Positions 12,401-23,950 are shown, numbered from the stretch's first letter. The stretch: DNA of 64,000 nt from Coriolopsis trogii (GCA_020543525.1 JAHYIO010000036.1:2108001-2172000); one strand, 5' to 3'. Translations and numbers: made by a program. The notes: generated by a model from the sequence alone, not told the origin.

Positions 12401-12537
12401 GGAACACAGATGGTCTCGTATCCCGCAGTCCGCGCGTCGGTGGTAGCACGTAGAACAAGTGTATCGTCTCCTAGGTCGTCGCGCTGCGAGAGTTGAGAAA
12501 GATCGTCGAGGGTATAATGTCCGCAGAATGCTGGCAT
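9482..12537 (-). CDS. PRMT5: Type II protein arginine methyltransferase (PRMT5/Skb1/Hsl7)
   Basis: Enzyme that transfers methyl groups from S-adenosylmethionine to form symmetric dimethylarginine on histones and splicing proteins; the yeast homologues are Hsl7 and Skb1. Many short exons spell the family in order: an N-terminal TIM-barrel part beginning MPAFCGHYTLDDL, then GYQDYLQAPLQPLMDNLQ, YQTFEQDPVKYRNYEEAIY, the SAM-binding VAGAGRGPLVARAL, YAVEKNPNVYVT, the catalytic double-glutamate loop SELLGSFGDNELSPECLDG, the dimerisation region APLSSSKLYNEAR and the C-terminal barrel VLHGFGGYFEAVLYG. The phenylalanine in YQTF is the residue that in human PRMT5 (F327) favours symmetric dimethylation. 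An exon junction near 10165 gives LTEQ-GLPLTNSHNV in frame. Family assignment is firm; individual intron borders are only partly worked out. Confidence 0.95.
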
Positions 12538-12847
12538 GTCGTCTGACCGGTTTGTACAATTTACAGCATAGGTTGCAAGAGATACAAGAGCACTGTATTA
12601 AAGACGGTTTCAAGCCTGGCTCGGTTACGGTAGGCATATCTTATCGCCGTAAATAGACGCTCATTGACGATCGAAAAAAGTGATCGGATCGACATTCGCC
12701 TCAGCTTCAGAACAAGAGAAAGTCCCTTGTCCAAGTTTGTGGGCCAATTTGTATGTTTATGCATAACCACATCAGCAGTAATCGAACATGTTGAAGGTTT
12801 GTGATTCATTTCCCGTATCTGCTGCCGCGCAGGAGTTCAGGTTGGAG
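12538..12847. other. Intergenic, PRMT5 promoter region
   Basis: About 310 bases between the PRMT5 start and the 3' end of the ankyrin gene, both on minus. No clear element seen. Confidence 0.5.
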
Positions 12848-13829
12848 TCAACCACCCTGCGTTCTGGGTCGCTTGGCATCGTCTCCATCCCTTTGCTCAA
12901 GTTCGCTGGTGTCCTGTGTAGCTTCTGCACCCATGCCGTACCCAGTAATGACGCCCTCAATGACAGCCCTGCCCACGATCTGTCGCAGTTCCTCATCAGA
13001 AGCTTCTCGGCCCTCTGCTTCCGCACGTTGCATGACGTCCCGCACGTCCGCCAGCAGGGATGATGTCAGGTTCTCCGATGCAAGGTTTTGTGCATGTTGA
13101 GAAGGCTGCTCCTGAGTAGCTGTGGTGGCTGTGTCGCCTCCCCCGAGACTGCGCAAGTACGCAGCGACTGCAGGGTGCTCTTCCTCCTCCAGATATTGCG
13201 CCGGCTGGAACATGCATGAGAGATGGCGCCACTAAAGATCATTCCGTGGACATACCGTCATCCCTTCAGAGTTCTGGCGGTTCACAATCGCCCCGTGTTC
13301 TACCAGGAACCTCGCGGTTTCGACGTTTTCGACGACGTATAGCGGCGTGTCTCCGTCCTCATCCGTGATGTTCACATCTCCTCCTATGAGCACAAAAATT
13401 GCCGGGTTAGAAGGCCGAAGAGTCGCGCATATTGGAGCGTACCATGCGCTATGAGGTATTCGAGAATGTTCAAATGGCCATATGAAGCGGCTGCATGCCT
13501 GTACATGAATTAATATCGGCGTGTCCACGCCTAGACCAGGATAATGTTGTACAGGCGTGGCGTGCTTACATGGGTGTATAGGTGTTTGGGTCAGGTACAT
13601 TGGGGGAGACAGCTATAGTTCCAGCACACTCAATTCAGCGTGTCGTTGCAAACGTGCCAATTTCACGGACACTGCGATTCAACCAGTTCCTACGCACAAC
13701 AGAAGGCTCAGCTTCCTTATGCAGACCGACTATTCTTATGTGTGAGTATACCTTGACCCTCTCTAAATCGCCGTCTCCTGCAGCGACCCATATATTCTTC
13801 TCATGTTGGACAATCGTCGGTACAGGCAT
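12848..13829 (-). CDS. Small ankyrin-repeat protein
   Basis: Ankyrin repeats mediate protein binding. The protein starts MPVPTIVQHEKNIWVAAGDG and continues LERVK-ELVESQS-VSPNVPDPNTYTPM-HAAASYGHLNILEYLIAHG-GDVNITDEDGDTPLYVVEN-VETARFLVEHGA, about three repeats, then an acidic tail with PAQYLEEEEHPAVAAYLRSL. It resembles the short ankyrin proteins conserved across fungi (compare fission yeast SPCP1E11.10, function poorly known). Six exons; the second is a micro-exon of 19 bases (13671-13689) supplying ELVESQ. All junctions keep frame. The protein may be a chaperone-like or scaffold factor; this is not established. Confidence 0.9.
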
Positions 13830-15362
13830 GGTGGTAGATGCAGAGATTGAGTTCCTGACTTCGAGCGCCCAATGACGCCCATATAATGGATGTCCACGTG
13901 ACACAGGCCAGATTATACATGTCGCTAATTTTCTGGCGCACGACTCGCAGTGAGTACGTACTGGGAGTCTGGGACGGAACAGAGGAAGGCAGGCCCTGAG
14001 GCTTCCTATCATCACAGGGGTGGGATGTTGTTGTAGAGTTCATGACTTGGGAACGTCGTGGCTACCCAACGTCGGCATGGAATGATCCTCAGTCATCACA
14101 AATTATCTGCAAGTACTTGGCGAAAAGTTTCAACATGAAAAGCGAGCCACTAAGCACTGCGCCACATTCAACTATGTGATAGTTGGTACATGCGCGACCT
14201 ATCGGCTTGTGCTACCACTGGGACACCTGTTTGAGGATGCATCAGCGATGCCGATGCGTTGGGGGTATCTCGGTGGGTGGAACAACAAGAGCCCAGACTG
14301 CAGTCGTCGCATCTCGTCTACGTACATGTGGGTGGCATTAGAGCCATTTTGGCGAACACGCGTGATGTGGCCGTCTGAGTCTGGGCAAATGAGGGTCGAA
14401 AACAGCCAACGGCCGGTGAAGACGGAGGCAGGCTAGTGCAGGCAACCACCCGGCTGTACTATGCATGTATCGATGGGCCACCACGTCTATGCGGGCGCCA
14501 GGCTTGGCGGAGGCCTGTGGCAGCCTGTGGCATGTCGGAATTGTGATGCAGTTGTTCGCTGACATGGTCATGATTGAATCTGGAGAAGCGGATCTGCGAT
14601 CGGAGACTGGATCTTCGGATCCGCCCCGCCAAGCGCCATCAGCCTGACCTTGCAAGGACAGATTACGTCCGGCGAATTAGAGGCATGCAGTCGGGCCGTG
14701 CTGGTGGGGAGGGCGCTGTGGACGAGGCCGTGTTCTGGATGAAGGAGGCTGGTCTGGGCTGCGGAGGAAAGAAGGAGCGGGAGAGAGGTCAGGAGGGAGC
14801 GTCGGAGGCTGGCAGGGAGGCGGAGTCGGGCGTCGGTGCGTGGTTCTGGATCTGCGTAAATGAGATCAAATTCAGGGTGCAGGCTAACCCAATCCGTGCG
14901 ATTCCGAGAGGATGCCTGGGGGGAGGCGCGGGCGGCAGGGACGGGGGAGGCGGGGTGCATGGCGGGCGGGGCAGGCGTCGGGGACGATGGGGGCGGGGGC
15001 GGGAGAGAGAGGGGGGATGTGTGCGCGACTGTGAGAGAAGAGGAGGGAGAGATAGGCTTCGTGATCGAGAGCGTGCCGAGCGATATGCGACTTTGACAGA
15101 GCGAGCGTCAAGGACGGTGTTGCAACCTTGTCCATCGCTGCAGCTGGCCCAGCGGCAGCTGGCGGATTCCGCACGGGCGCCCCTGTGTCGCCCCTCCTGT
15201 TCGCCGTTGGGTCCTCCGCCGCTCTCTCTGCCCGTCCGCTCCTTAACCACGATCCATCAGGATCGCCTCCAGTCTCCCTTGTCCTCCCTCTACTTTACTC
15301 CATATCCTAACCACTTCTCGTCTCTACCCTACCACCTTCTTAGTCTACTCTATCCCAGACCA
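13830..15362. other. Long divergent intergenic region (ankyrin gene / PAS-GATA gene)
   Basis: About 1.5 kb separates two divergent starts. The stretch 14690-15060 is strongly purine-rich on plus; 15180-15360, just before the PAS-GATA ATG, is pyrimidine-rich (CT-rich leader). A long open frame runs through the right half, but only its last part, from 15363, is coding. A large regulatory region is typical for a transcription-factor gene. Confidence 0.6.
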
Positions 15363-18009
15363 ATGAGTTTCCTGGCCTCTCATCAAAGGGGCTACGACTC
15401 CCTTTCCCACCCAGACATCCCCCACCACTCCCCGATACACCCCGCACACCCCGCCCGTCTCTCCATGCATCCCCTCTCGTCCTTCGACTCCCTCCCGCCC
15501 TCCTCTTTCCCCGCAGGTCCCTCCGGCCCCATGCCATCTAATCCCGTCCAACCACCCCTTGTCTCCGATCGTTCGCACATCGGTTTGCCGAGAGTGGGCG
15601 AGACACGGTGTTGTGAGTCCCTCCCCTTGTACCCAGCGATCGTCCATCGATCGAACTTGGTCTCCGAACCCTGTTCCGTCTCCATGCTAACACGTCTCTC
15701 TGATCATCATAGACTGGTCCCTCCTCACCTCCGACTTGACCTTTCTCTACCTCGACCCCGTCCTCGCCAGCCATCTCGGCGCGGAGGCTGACTTGCTCGT
15801 AGGCAAATCACTTCTCGCTTACGTCCATCCGGACGAGCAGCACTCGGCAAGAAACGATCTCGGAGCCGTGTTGGACAGTCGGACCTTGCATGGAAGCGTC
15901 ACTCGGTGAGTATCCCCTCCTCGCAGCGACGCTTCCTTTGTTATTGAGCGCCGACGCGCAGCGTCCGTTATTCCCGGCTTTCGCGCGTACGCAGACAGCT
16001 GGGGTACAATGGGCCCGCGCCAGAGTGGATGGATGCCGACAGGGTCTCTGTCGACCAGAACTACATGGCCGTCGACATCGTCATCAACTACGCGGCGGAC
16101 GGTTTGGTCTTATGCTTCATGCATGCGGTAGTCGACCTCACCCCACGTGACAACGACGAACACAACAAAACGTGTTGGACAAACTGGTGCGGGACCCCCA
16201 ATATGAGCATGGACCAGGTTCAGTTGCTGTATGCTCGGCTACAAGCAACCCTTCCCCAGCCCCAGGTCGTTTCGCGCGTGTTCCAGATTCTGTTGAATCA
16301 GCCCAACCGACCACTTTGTCTAAGCTGGCCCCAGGAGCGCCCCAACGAGCCCACGTCCAAGGACTTTGCGAGACTAGCCGAGGACGTACAGATCAGCAGT
16401 TCCGGCACAGACGCGAAGACAAGCTGTACTCGGAGGTACAAGGCCTGTCAGGTCATGGAGTTCTCGCTGGGCGATAAACGGGAAGTCGAAAGCATATTTA
16501 TTCCTCATGGTACGTGCACTCTATTCCAGCCATGCGCCCCAAGCTTGACATGTATCGCCCCAGGCGCTATTATTTTCGCATGTCACAAAATCACTTCAGT
16601 TCCCCGCACCGGCGTCATGGGCGGCAACGGTATGCACCCTCTGGGCTACCACTCGAACGGTTACGGCCCTCAAGGAAACGCTCAATATTACGACCAGCCT
16701 CAAAACCTCCCTCATAATCCCCATGTCTCTTCGCTTCACTCCTACAACCACAGCCCTCAGCCACAATTCCCCATGTCCTCCTCGTACCCTCCCAACCCTT
16801 GGGCTAACATGGAACCGTCGGGCTCGCCGAGTCACTACTCGCAATGGATGCCGAGTTCAATGCCCAATGGTGCCCCAGTCAGCAGCCTCCGCTCGTCCTC
16901 TTACGCAGCCCCGCCGCCATCCATGTCGCACCAGCAGTGGTCTCCGCAGACCCCATCGTACATGGAGGCTGAGTCTCCGGTCTCCCCAGTTGGCCCCTCG
17001 GTACCCAGCCCGAGCACTTTGCAATTTCCTTCTACGCCTGTACTCGCCGAACAGGAAGAGCAACCGCCGCCGCCTCCTTCGCCTCCTGCTGCTGACGTGG
17101 TGCCTGCGCCCAAGTCAGGGCGTCGCAACATCAAAGAATCGTACAGCAGTGGCGGTCGCAACGCGGGCAACCCGCCTGCGGGGGTCACCAAGTGCGCGAG
17201 CTGCAAAGCGACGCATAGTCCCGAATGGAGGAAGGGCCCGAGCGGTAAGAAGGACCTCTGTAACGCGTGAGTTGATTCTGCGTATCTCCCATCTCCGGCT
17301 GATTCACCAGTCTCCATAATCGTCTAGATGCGGCTTGCGATTTGCGAGATCTCGCGCGAAAAAGGATGGCGGCAGTCAGCGCCGCAAGAAGGAGCGTGCC
17401 ATGAGCACCTTGTCGACGTCCACCAAGGCCGACCCATCTCCCTCCGCGTCGCCGATCAGCGCCTCGTATCCGACCATGCGGAGAAGCAGCTACTTTGAGG
17501 AGAACTCCATTTTCTCGACGTCCTCTGCGGGTTCTGGATCAGGGAACGACAGTTTCTCACATGCAGCTGGCTTCGACGGCATGACCCCTTCGCCTTCGCC
17601 ACCCCACGGAGGTATGCATTACGCCTCCAACCAGTCGATGAACTACAATCCGACCATGCCGACGGACAACCGACCTAATTTTGGCGGGCATCCCAACCCC
17701 TACTACGCCCTTCCTCCTCCCAGCGTCCCCCAGCACGGTCTATCGCACCTTGCCAACAACGGGCACCCTGTCCCCGCGCGTCTTGACCCCATTGGACCCT
17801 TCAACAACCGGCTGTCGCCCATTATGTCTCCCTCTTCGCCTGTTTCGAACTCGCCTCTGAGTGCGAGCCTGTCGTCGGCGTCGTACGAGCGCGACAAGCG
17901 CCACGAACGCGAACAGGAGCAGTTCGCGATGCATCCTTCGTACGGGCCCGACCACTCGTACCGTTTGGGTAGACCGGCCGGCTACATGTCGCGTGACGCG
18001 CCTTTCTGA
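15363..18009 (+). CDS. PAS-domain GATA zinc-finger transcription factor
   Basis: Nuclear DNA-binding regulator. Five exons (15363-15612, 15713-15905, 15962-16509, 16564-17266, 17328-18009) join into 791 residues. The order is a proline- and serine-rich N-terminus; a PAS domain at about 85-180 (WSLLTSDLTFLYLDPVLASH..LLAYVHPDEQ); a long P/S/Q-rich middle; a GATA finger at about 540-566 with C-X2-C-X18-C-X2-C (CASC..SPEWRKGPSGKKDLCNAC), the fungal type IVb spacing; a basic tail RSRAKKDGGSQRRKKER; and a disordered C-terminus. The final cysteine pair is split by the last intron. The PAS lacks a LOV flavin-cysteine motif. The architecture recalls white-collar-2, but the finger continues GLRFARSRAKK, closer to Gat201/204-like factors of basidiomycetes, so I give no symbol. 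Targets unknown. Confidence 0.93.
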
Positions 18010-19075
18010 ACGAACTTCGGGCCTTCTGGTTGACACGACACAGTCGGGTGATTCGCCTTCCCACTTTCTGCAGTGCCGACTGTCGGGTTCACGTTGATTT
18101 ATGAGTTACGATGCTATGGGATGGGATGGGACATCACACTTGAGCTGTAGCGTTTGCATGTCACCTCGACTTTTCGCGGTATTTATCCCCTGTATTTCAT
18201 CACCTCGTCCTCTTGTCCGTCACGACCCCCACATTCACCCCGCATCCCCCACCCCTGCAATCCCACGGAATCGTACAACTCGCTAGTCCTCATGGTCATC
18301 GTCCTGTACCATAATAATTCTTGCCAGCAAGGTAGATGTTGTCACTGTTTATTGTATTACATTCTCATCATTGCACGACTCGAACTCGCGGAATGACCGA
18401 GAGGCGTTGAATGACGCCTGTTGCGCGCTATTCGCCTCTCTCCCTTGTCGGAGCATAGCGACGATCTTGTTGGTCCAAGTAATCGTGCCGCTGTGGACGC
18501 GTTACGGCATCGCTGTCGACCTTACGCGCGCGTGCAATAATGCACAGGCCGCATTTAGCATGGCTGAGAACTTGGTAGGCACGATGGGGAAGCTAGAACC
18601 TTACGCGTCCGACGGCTGCTTTTTCGAAGGCACTGGGGCGTTAACGTAGTCGGGATCCAGATTTCGTCCTGTGAGCCGAACCAACGGGGGTGAGTATGTG
18701 CACGGATTTGATACGGCGCTGCGGCATGCTAGGCCAACAGCTGCCGTACGAGTTCCACGTCCCTGCTGTTGCTAGAGGCGGATAGAGCGGCGGTCACGCC
18801 TGCATGGAAAGTGTCTTCTCGTGGCTCGTTGGGTGGGCCGGACACGCGGAGGGAGCAGAGGATCCTAAGGCGCAGACTGACACGACTCTGTGGCGTCGTC
18901 GGCGTGCACGCGTCGCGACGCGTTCAATGACGCTATGTCACGTGTATGGCGCGCCTGTGGCGCGGATGATGGGCGCCTCTGCATCATTCGACTCATCCCA
19001 GACGGCCATCTCATTCCTGGCTGCTTCTCTGCCCTCTGCCCCATTCAAGGACCAGCGGCGTGAGCACAGTGCACC
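18010..19075. other. Intergenic, 3' of PAS-GATA and promoter of SDS22
   Basis: Just over 1 kb. Short open frames have no recognisable content. The right part (about 18780-19075) is GC-rich and presumably the SDS22 promoter and leader. Confidence 0.5.
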
Positions 19076-20639
19076 ATGGCGGAGCGCGCTGAAGAGACTG
19101 CGGCGCCTGAGGCTGCTTCTGCTGCTCCCACAGGTTCGGTGAATGAACGTCCGGAGGGTTCTGCGACACGGTTGGTGGACCTACAGTTCTATCTCGCGCG
19201 CGGGGTGTTACTCATTTGCCATGGTGCATACAGGGAGAGGACGGCACGGGTTGAAGTCGTGCAGCAACTCTTAGGGGGCGATGCCTCGAGCGATGAAGAA
19301 GATGGCGAAGGGGCAGAGGACATCGAAGATGGCGAGATCTTGGAGGGTCTACCAGACGAGACCGAGGTGCGTCACACTGCACTTGCGCACTTTGACTGTG
19401 ACGCCAAAGCGTCGGTACAGGACATCGACTTGAATCACGCCCGGTTGAACTCTGCAAGTGTCGATAAGCTGGGTCTGCCGCGATTCAAGGCACACCTCAA
19501 GCGGCTTTGCCTCCGGCAGAACTTCATCTCGCACGTGAATCCCGAGATATTCGGCGCGCTGACTCTGCTTGAGGACTTGGACTTGTATGACAACAAGATC
19601 AAGCACGTCGGCTCTGCGTTCAACAACCTCACGAACCTGGTGTGAGTGACAGCTGCACGTATCCCCTTTTCCCTCACTATTTGCTCACCGCTGAGTGGTT
19701 CAGCTCGCTTGATCTGTCGTACAATTTGATCAAGCACATCCCTGAGGAACTCCAACATCACCTGAGCTCCCTCAAGACGATATTCTTCGTACAGAACAAA
19801 ATATCGCACATCCAGAATCTAAGCGGTCTCGGCGCGACCCTGAGGAGTCTGGAGCTGGGCGGAAATCGTATCAGGGTATGTCATATTACGGACGCCTTGC
19901 CGCTCATGTTTCTCATTCCGCAGAGAATCGAAGGGTTGGACGCGCTCGTGAACCTTGAGGAGCTCTGGCTTGGGAAGAACAAAATCACTAGGCTAGAGGT
20001 GGGTGCTGTTGTCGTAATGCCATGCCGCAGCATCAGACTGACGTGCGTCTAGGGCTTGGATACCCTGAAGAAGCTTCGCATCCTATCGATACAGTCGAAT
20101 CGGATCACAAAGATCGAAGGGCTGGAGGACCTTGTGAGCCTCGAGGAGCTCTATCTCAGCCATAACGGCATCGCGCGGTTGGAGGGACTTGAGAAGAATG
20201 TGCGTAGCTCCGACTCATGCTCCTGCCTTCAGCAGCGCTGAAACGTCCTTCTAGCTCAAGCTTCGGACTCTCGATGTGGGCAACAACTTCATCGAGAAGA
20301 TAGAGAACATCGCTCATCTCACAAACCTGGAGGAGTTCTGGGTGAGTAGAACAATTTTGAAGGCAGGGCACGTGTTGAACCCTTTGTTGTTGCAGATCAA
20401 TGACAACAAGATCGCCACGTTCGAAGATGTTGAGCCACAGTTGAAGCACATACAGACGCTGGAAACCATCTACCTCGAACGCAACCCTGTACAGGCGGCA
20501 GAAGGCAGTGCGTATCGGCGGAAAATAATTCTCATGCTGCCGCAAATACAGCAGCTAGACGCTACGTGAGTCTTCTTCTAGCCTGCCATACGTCGTCCTG
20601 ACGGTGCGTCCCAGATATGTCAGGCAACCTTCGACTTGA
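19076..20639 (+). CDS. SDS22: Protein phosphatase 1 regulatory subunit SDS22 (leucine-rich repeats)
   Basis: Leucine-rich-repeat partner of the PP1 catalytic subunit, acting in the nucleus in mitosis and PP1 assembly. An acidic N-terminus (exons 19076-19170 and 19234-19366, with GGDASSDEEDGEGAEDIEDGE) is followed by consecutive 22-residue repeats: LKRLCLRQNFISHV, LEDLDLYDNKIKHV, LVSLDLSYNLIKHIPEEL, LKTIFFVQNKISHI, LRSLELGGNRIRRIEGL, LEELWLGKNKITRLEGL, LRILSIQSNRITKIEGL, LEELYLSHNGIARLEGL, LRTLDVGNNFIEKIENI and INDNKIATFEDV. It ends LETIYLERNPVQ..YRRKIILMLPQIQQLDATYVRQPST. The repeats, the IEGL spacing and the C-terminal LRR cap are diagnostic. About nine exons, with introns near 50-60 bases. 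Confidence 0.95.
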
Positions 20640-21329
20640 ACCCATGCGGACCGCGAGCGTTCGTTCCCACCCACGCCTGCGTCCTCCGAACGTCTCTTTC
20701 CTTGTACCACACACCGCCACAAACCCACAAACCGTTGTCACATCAGATCTTCCAGGGCCCTGCGATCGGGTTCGCTCTCACCGATCGTGGTCGAGCGAAT
20801 CTCTCAGTGATTGCCCGGCGCGATCGTTCCACGAGATAGGATTCGTGCTCCTGATCGCCCAGCGTACTGCAGCCCCGGTGCTCACTTGCTATGTTCTGCA
20901 ACTTTGGGGCCGTCGCGGGAACATCGAGCGGCGGGCGGGCAGTCTGGAATGCTCGATATGCTGGATGGAGGTGCCATCCCTTGGAACTTCCGGATCTTTC
21001 CTTCCCCTTGGTCTATACTTGACTACCTTGGACGCTATGACATACGCCTGCGAGTAAGCGGCGCCAGACCTATGCGGTAGGACGTGGTGTGGGAGCTCTG
21101 TAATGCATATTCATAGGAATGAGGGCATCCCGGGAGATGAGCTGCGTCTTGGATGTGTGCTTGAGCGGCAAGCGCTAATGCCAAGAGGGGATGTGAGAAG
21201 ACGCCCGCACGTTGTTTGTGCAAGTTTTGCAACGCCCTCGACGGCCTGACCGCTTACGAACTTCGAAGGCTCACTCTGTCTCTCCGTTGGCATCAGTTGC
21301 GAGACTGCGCACATACATCCACATCCTCC
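20640..21329. other. Intergenic between SDS22 and CCDC174-like gene
   Basis: About 690 bases between two plus-strand genes. No gene or clear element identified. Confidence 0.5.
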
Positions 21330-22760
21330 ATGTCGCACGACAAAGCCAAAGCTGCAGGCGTCAGCGCGTCGTCCTTCCAGGAGCTTTCCTCGACTGTGAC
21401 TGCGCAGGCCCTAGAATTGGAGCGGACCAAGGCGGCGGGGCTAGCAACGACCATTGTCGGGGGAACGAAACGGCCAGGCAAGGTACGTCCACGTTCATGG
21501 ACGTCCGTCTCCATGAACGCCTCGGGGGTCCTGAGTTCAAACCCTGATACCATGGGAAACACAGAAGCAGCCGAAGTGGATGGCCGAGAATTATGGGGTG
21601 CGAGCGCGCGCCGCACGAGACATGGAGCTGGAGGAGGTGGACAGGCCCACGCTTGAACGCGGTCTGGCGATATTGACGCACAAAGCGGCGATATACAAGG
21701 ACCTGAAGCGGGGCGTGAACCCGGGACTGAGTGAGAAGGCGTTGGATGAACTGAACATAGATGTGCGTCGCCCTCAGGACGCCCTCCTTGATTCGCAGTG
21801 TGATCATGGACTGACCAGAGAGATTCTAATAGCTTTCAGGAAAGGACATGAGATACGAGTCTGATAGCGACGACGTCGACGAGTCTTTGACTGTGCCGGT
21901 TGCCCCAGCACAGGATGATCCCATCATAGATTGGAAGGACGAGTTCGGTCGAGACCACCGTACTCTGCGTTCGGAGGTTCCGCCTCACATCCTTGCCCAC
22001 ATCGAGAAGAAAGATGAGGATGATGAGTACGTCTCACCTTCATGCACCTCGCCATGAATCACTCATTGATGCGCTCCTGTTAGCCCCTATGTTGTAGGTA
22101 AGGCTACACATGGGTCTTTGCAGAAGCTATGGTTAACGAGTCACAGTTAATCCCGTTGGGATCTATCCCACGTACAATCCTACCAAGGAGCGGATCGACA
22201 AGATCAATGCTGATTTTGCTGAAGAGAATAACCCTCTCAACGTTCACTACGATTCCAATGCTGAAGTTCGACCCAAGGGTGCCCTCCACTATGATCTCTC
22301 TGCAAACGAGGAGGAGCGTCTGCAGCAGCAGGAGATCCTCAAACAAGCACATGTGGTCACGGAGGCCAACCGAAACGCAAGCCACGCGTACACACCCAGA
22401 GCCGGGGAAATAGAGGGCATGCGGGCATCCGAAGGATCAGGCGATGGCGTCGTCGGTGCAAAGAGCCGTGGGATGGAGCAACGCAAGCGCAGGAACGAAG
22501 AGCGCCTCAAGCTGTTGGCGGCGAAGAAGAGGAAGACCGGCAAGGAGGGCGAGATTGTTGAAGACTCGAAGTCTCATAGTGCGTCGAACAATCTCCCTCC
22601 GCCCCTTTCTCCTCCAGCAGCTGCGGATCCATTCGCCGCGCTCGAGGCGCAGACGAACAGCAAGACGCAGTCTGCAGAACCCAGGCAGAAGCCAAAGCAG
22701 GCGAACGATGTGGACACGTTTCTGGCAGGACTCGAACAAGACATGAAGACTCGCGCTTGA
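21330..22760 (+). CDS. CCDC174-like nuclear coiled-coil protein
   Basis: Resembles the CCDC174 family (DUF4078), nuclear proteins linked in animals to the exon-junction and spliceosome machinery. The protein starts MSHDKAKAAGVSASSFQEL. Introns join TKRPGK to KQPKWMAENYGVRARAARD, matching the family motif of a tryptophan followed by an (N)xGVxxRAxxD stretch, then LERGLAILTHKAAIYKDL, an acidic segment YESDSDDVDES, DPIIDWKDEFGRDHRTLRS, a small exon reading PYVV, then VNPVGIYPTYNPTKERI, and the helical LHYDLSANEEERLQQQEIL. The basic tail has RKRRNEERLKLLAAKKRK and the protein ends DTFLAGLEQDMKTRA. Five or more exons, all in frame. It is tail-to-tail with the next gene, 20 bases between the stops. 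Confidence 0.82.
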
Positions 22761-22780
22761 TAGCGCCTGGACGTGAGCAC

Positions 22781-23950
22781 TTATCTACTTGTATGCGTAC
22801 TTTGTCTCGCTCTCATTTGAACGAATTCGCTAGCCTCTTTCACGAGACGCAATGGGCATATAAGACTGTATCGGCCCCCGTCCTGAGCGTACTCGACGTG
22901 CTCTTCTCCTCGTTTCCTCATCCTGCTCTTGATCTGCTCTCTCCCCTCGAGCACATCTAGCATGAACTTCTTTGCAGACCGCAAAACCTCCAGCGCAGGC
23001 CCTCTGGCGGTCTTGTGCCCACAGTTGACCTTCGCGTACTCCGCTCTGCCAGATGTCTCTACTGACGTCGAAAGAGCATCCACAGTGGACAACCACTGTA
23101 CGATGCTGCCCTCGTTTGGGAAGATGATGGGTGCCCACTCGTATAGCGTGTCCCCCACATACAGCATCCCTTCGCCCTCGTCCCACAATGCCAGTTCGTC
23201 CGGGGTATGTCCAGGGGTGTGTAGCAGAGTCATGCCCATCGGGTGCCCGTCCTGTGACTTGATTACGTCGAGATGCGGTCGGAGGGCAGGTGCATAGGAA
23301 GGTGTGGGGATGCCGAGGTTATCACAGAGGGAGTGGTTGGGTAGGTTGGTGGGCGAGAGGAAACAGGGGTCATGCCCCGATGCGAGTATAGGCGAGTCCT
23401 GCGCGAACTGCTCGATGCCGACTATCAAGTGCGGATCCGGGTACATCAGTGTTCTCGTCCGTCCGTATACTACGGGTGCATGAACGGACTTACGTATGTG
23501 GTCGTAGTGGCAGTGGGTCAGTACGACGATGTACTGCATACCTCCATCAGGGTTAAGCGGTTCGCCATCGTTGTCCTCGACTGGGAAGCGCTCAATGAAC
23601 TCGCGGAGGCTCGTGAGCTCGACGTCTGGGTTTGTGGATTTGCCTCCGCACCCGGTGTCGATAATGAGGATGGTATTTGCGGCGGGCACGAGCTTGGCGT
23701 AGATGAAGGGGTGTTCGCCATATACGTCGTCGACCTCGACGATAAGGAACGTCGTTGGTGATAGACGGCGTGCGCTGAATGCAGCACGACCATGGACGGA
23801 GGATATACTTGTTGGTAGTTGCGGTGCCGATCGGCCCTCTGCAATGGCAGCGGAGTACATCGAGCATGTACCTTGACACATCGTCGTCGATGTCGACGGA
23901 GCGTGTGTGAAGCCCGCTCGATAAGGCGCCGTGAGAGTGTGTAAAATCAT
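22781..23950 (-). CDS. Metallo-beta-lactamase-fold hydrolase
   Basis: Predicted metal-dependent hydrolase with two-metal signature residues: TGCGG (strand before the active site), the HxHxDH motif as THCHYDHI, then HTPGHTPDELALW, GDTLYEWAP and a late conserved NCGHK. The open frame is continuous from 23950 to 22781, 389 codons. However, bases 23493-23422 form a good 72-base intron (GTAAGT..TAG) that happens to contain no stop; removing it gives HYDHI-LGIEQFAQDSPILASGHD, the usual spacing after the metal motif, and 365 residues. The spliced form is therefore preferred. The first Met at 23950 is uncertain; the fold begins near residue 50, and MCQGTCS at residue 24 is an alternative. Substrate unknown; glyoxalase-II or lactonase-like activities are possible. 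Confidence 0.85.
   Translation of the reverse strand: MILHTLTAPYRAGFTHAPSTSTTMCQGTCSMYSAAIAEGRSAPQLPTSISSVHGRAAFSARRLSPTTFLIVEVDDVYGEHPFIYAKLVPAANTILIIDTGCGGKSTNPDVELTSLREFIERFPVEDNDGEPLNPDGGMQYIVVLTHCHYDHIRKSVHAPVVYGRTRTLMYPDPHLIVGIEQFAQDSPILASGHDPCFLSPTNLPNHSLCDNLGIPTPSYAPALRPHLDVIKSQDGHPMGMTLLHTPGHTPDELALWDEGEGMLYVGDTLYEWAPIIFPNEGSIVQWLSTVDALSTSVETSGRAEYAKVNCGHKTARGPALEVLRSAKKFMLDVLEGREQIKSRMRKRGEEHVEYAQDGGRYSLICPLRLVKEASEFVQMRARQSTHTSR

Noticed and set aside
14574..15362. Open frame extending upstream of the PAS-GATA ATG, which would add about 260 residues
   Set aside because: The added part is arginine-, glycine- and serine-rich sequence from purine/pyrimidine-skewed DNA without domain content. 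The ATG at 15363 follows a CT-rich leader typical of a 5' UTR.
23597..23761. Plus-strand open frame antisense to the metallo-hydrolase gene
   Set aside because: It is the shadow of the real minus-strand gene, which carries the metal-binding motifs.
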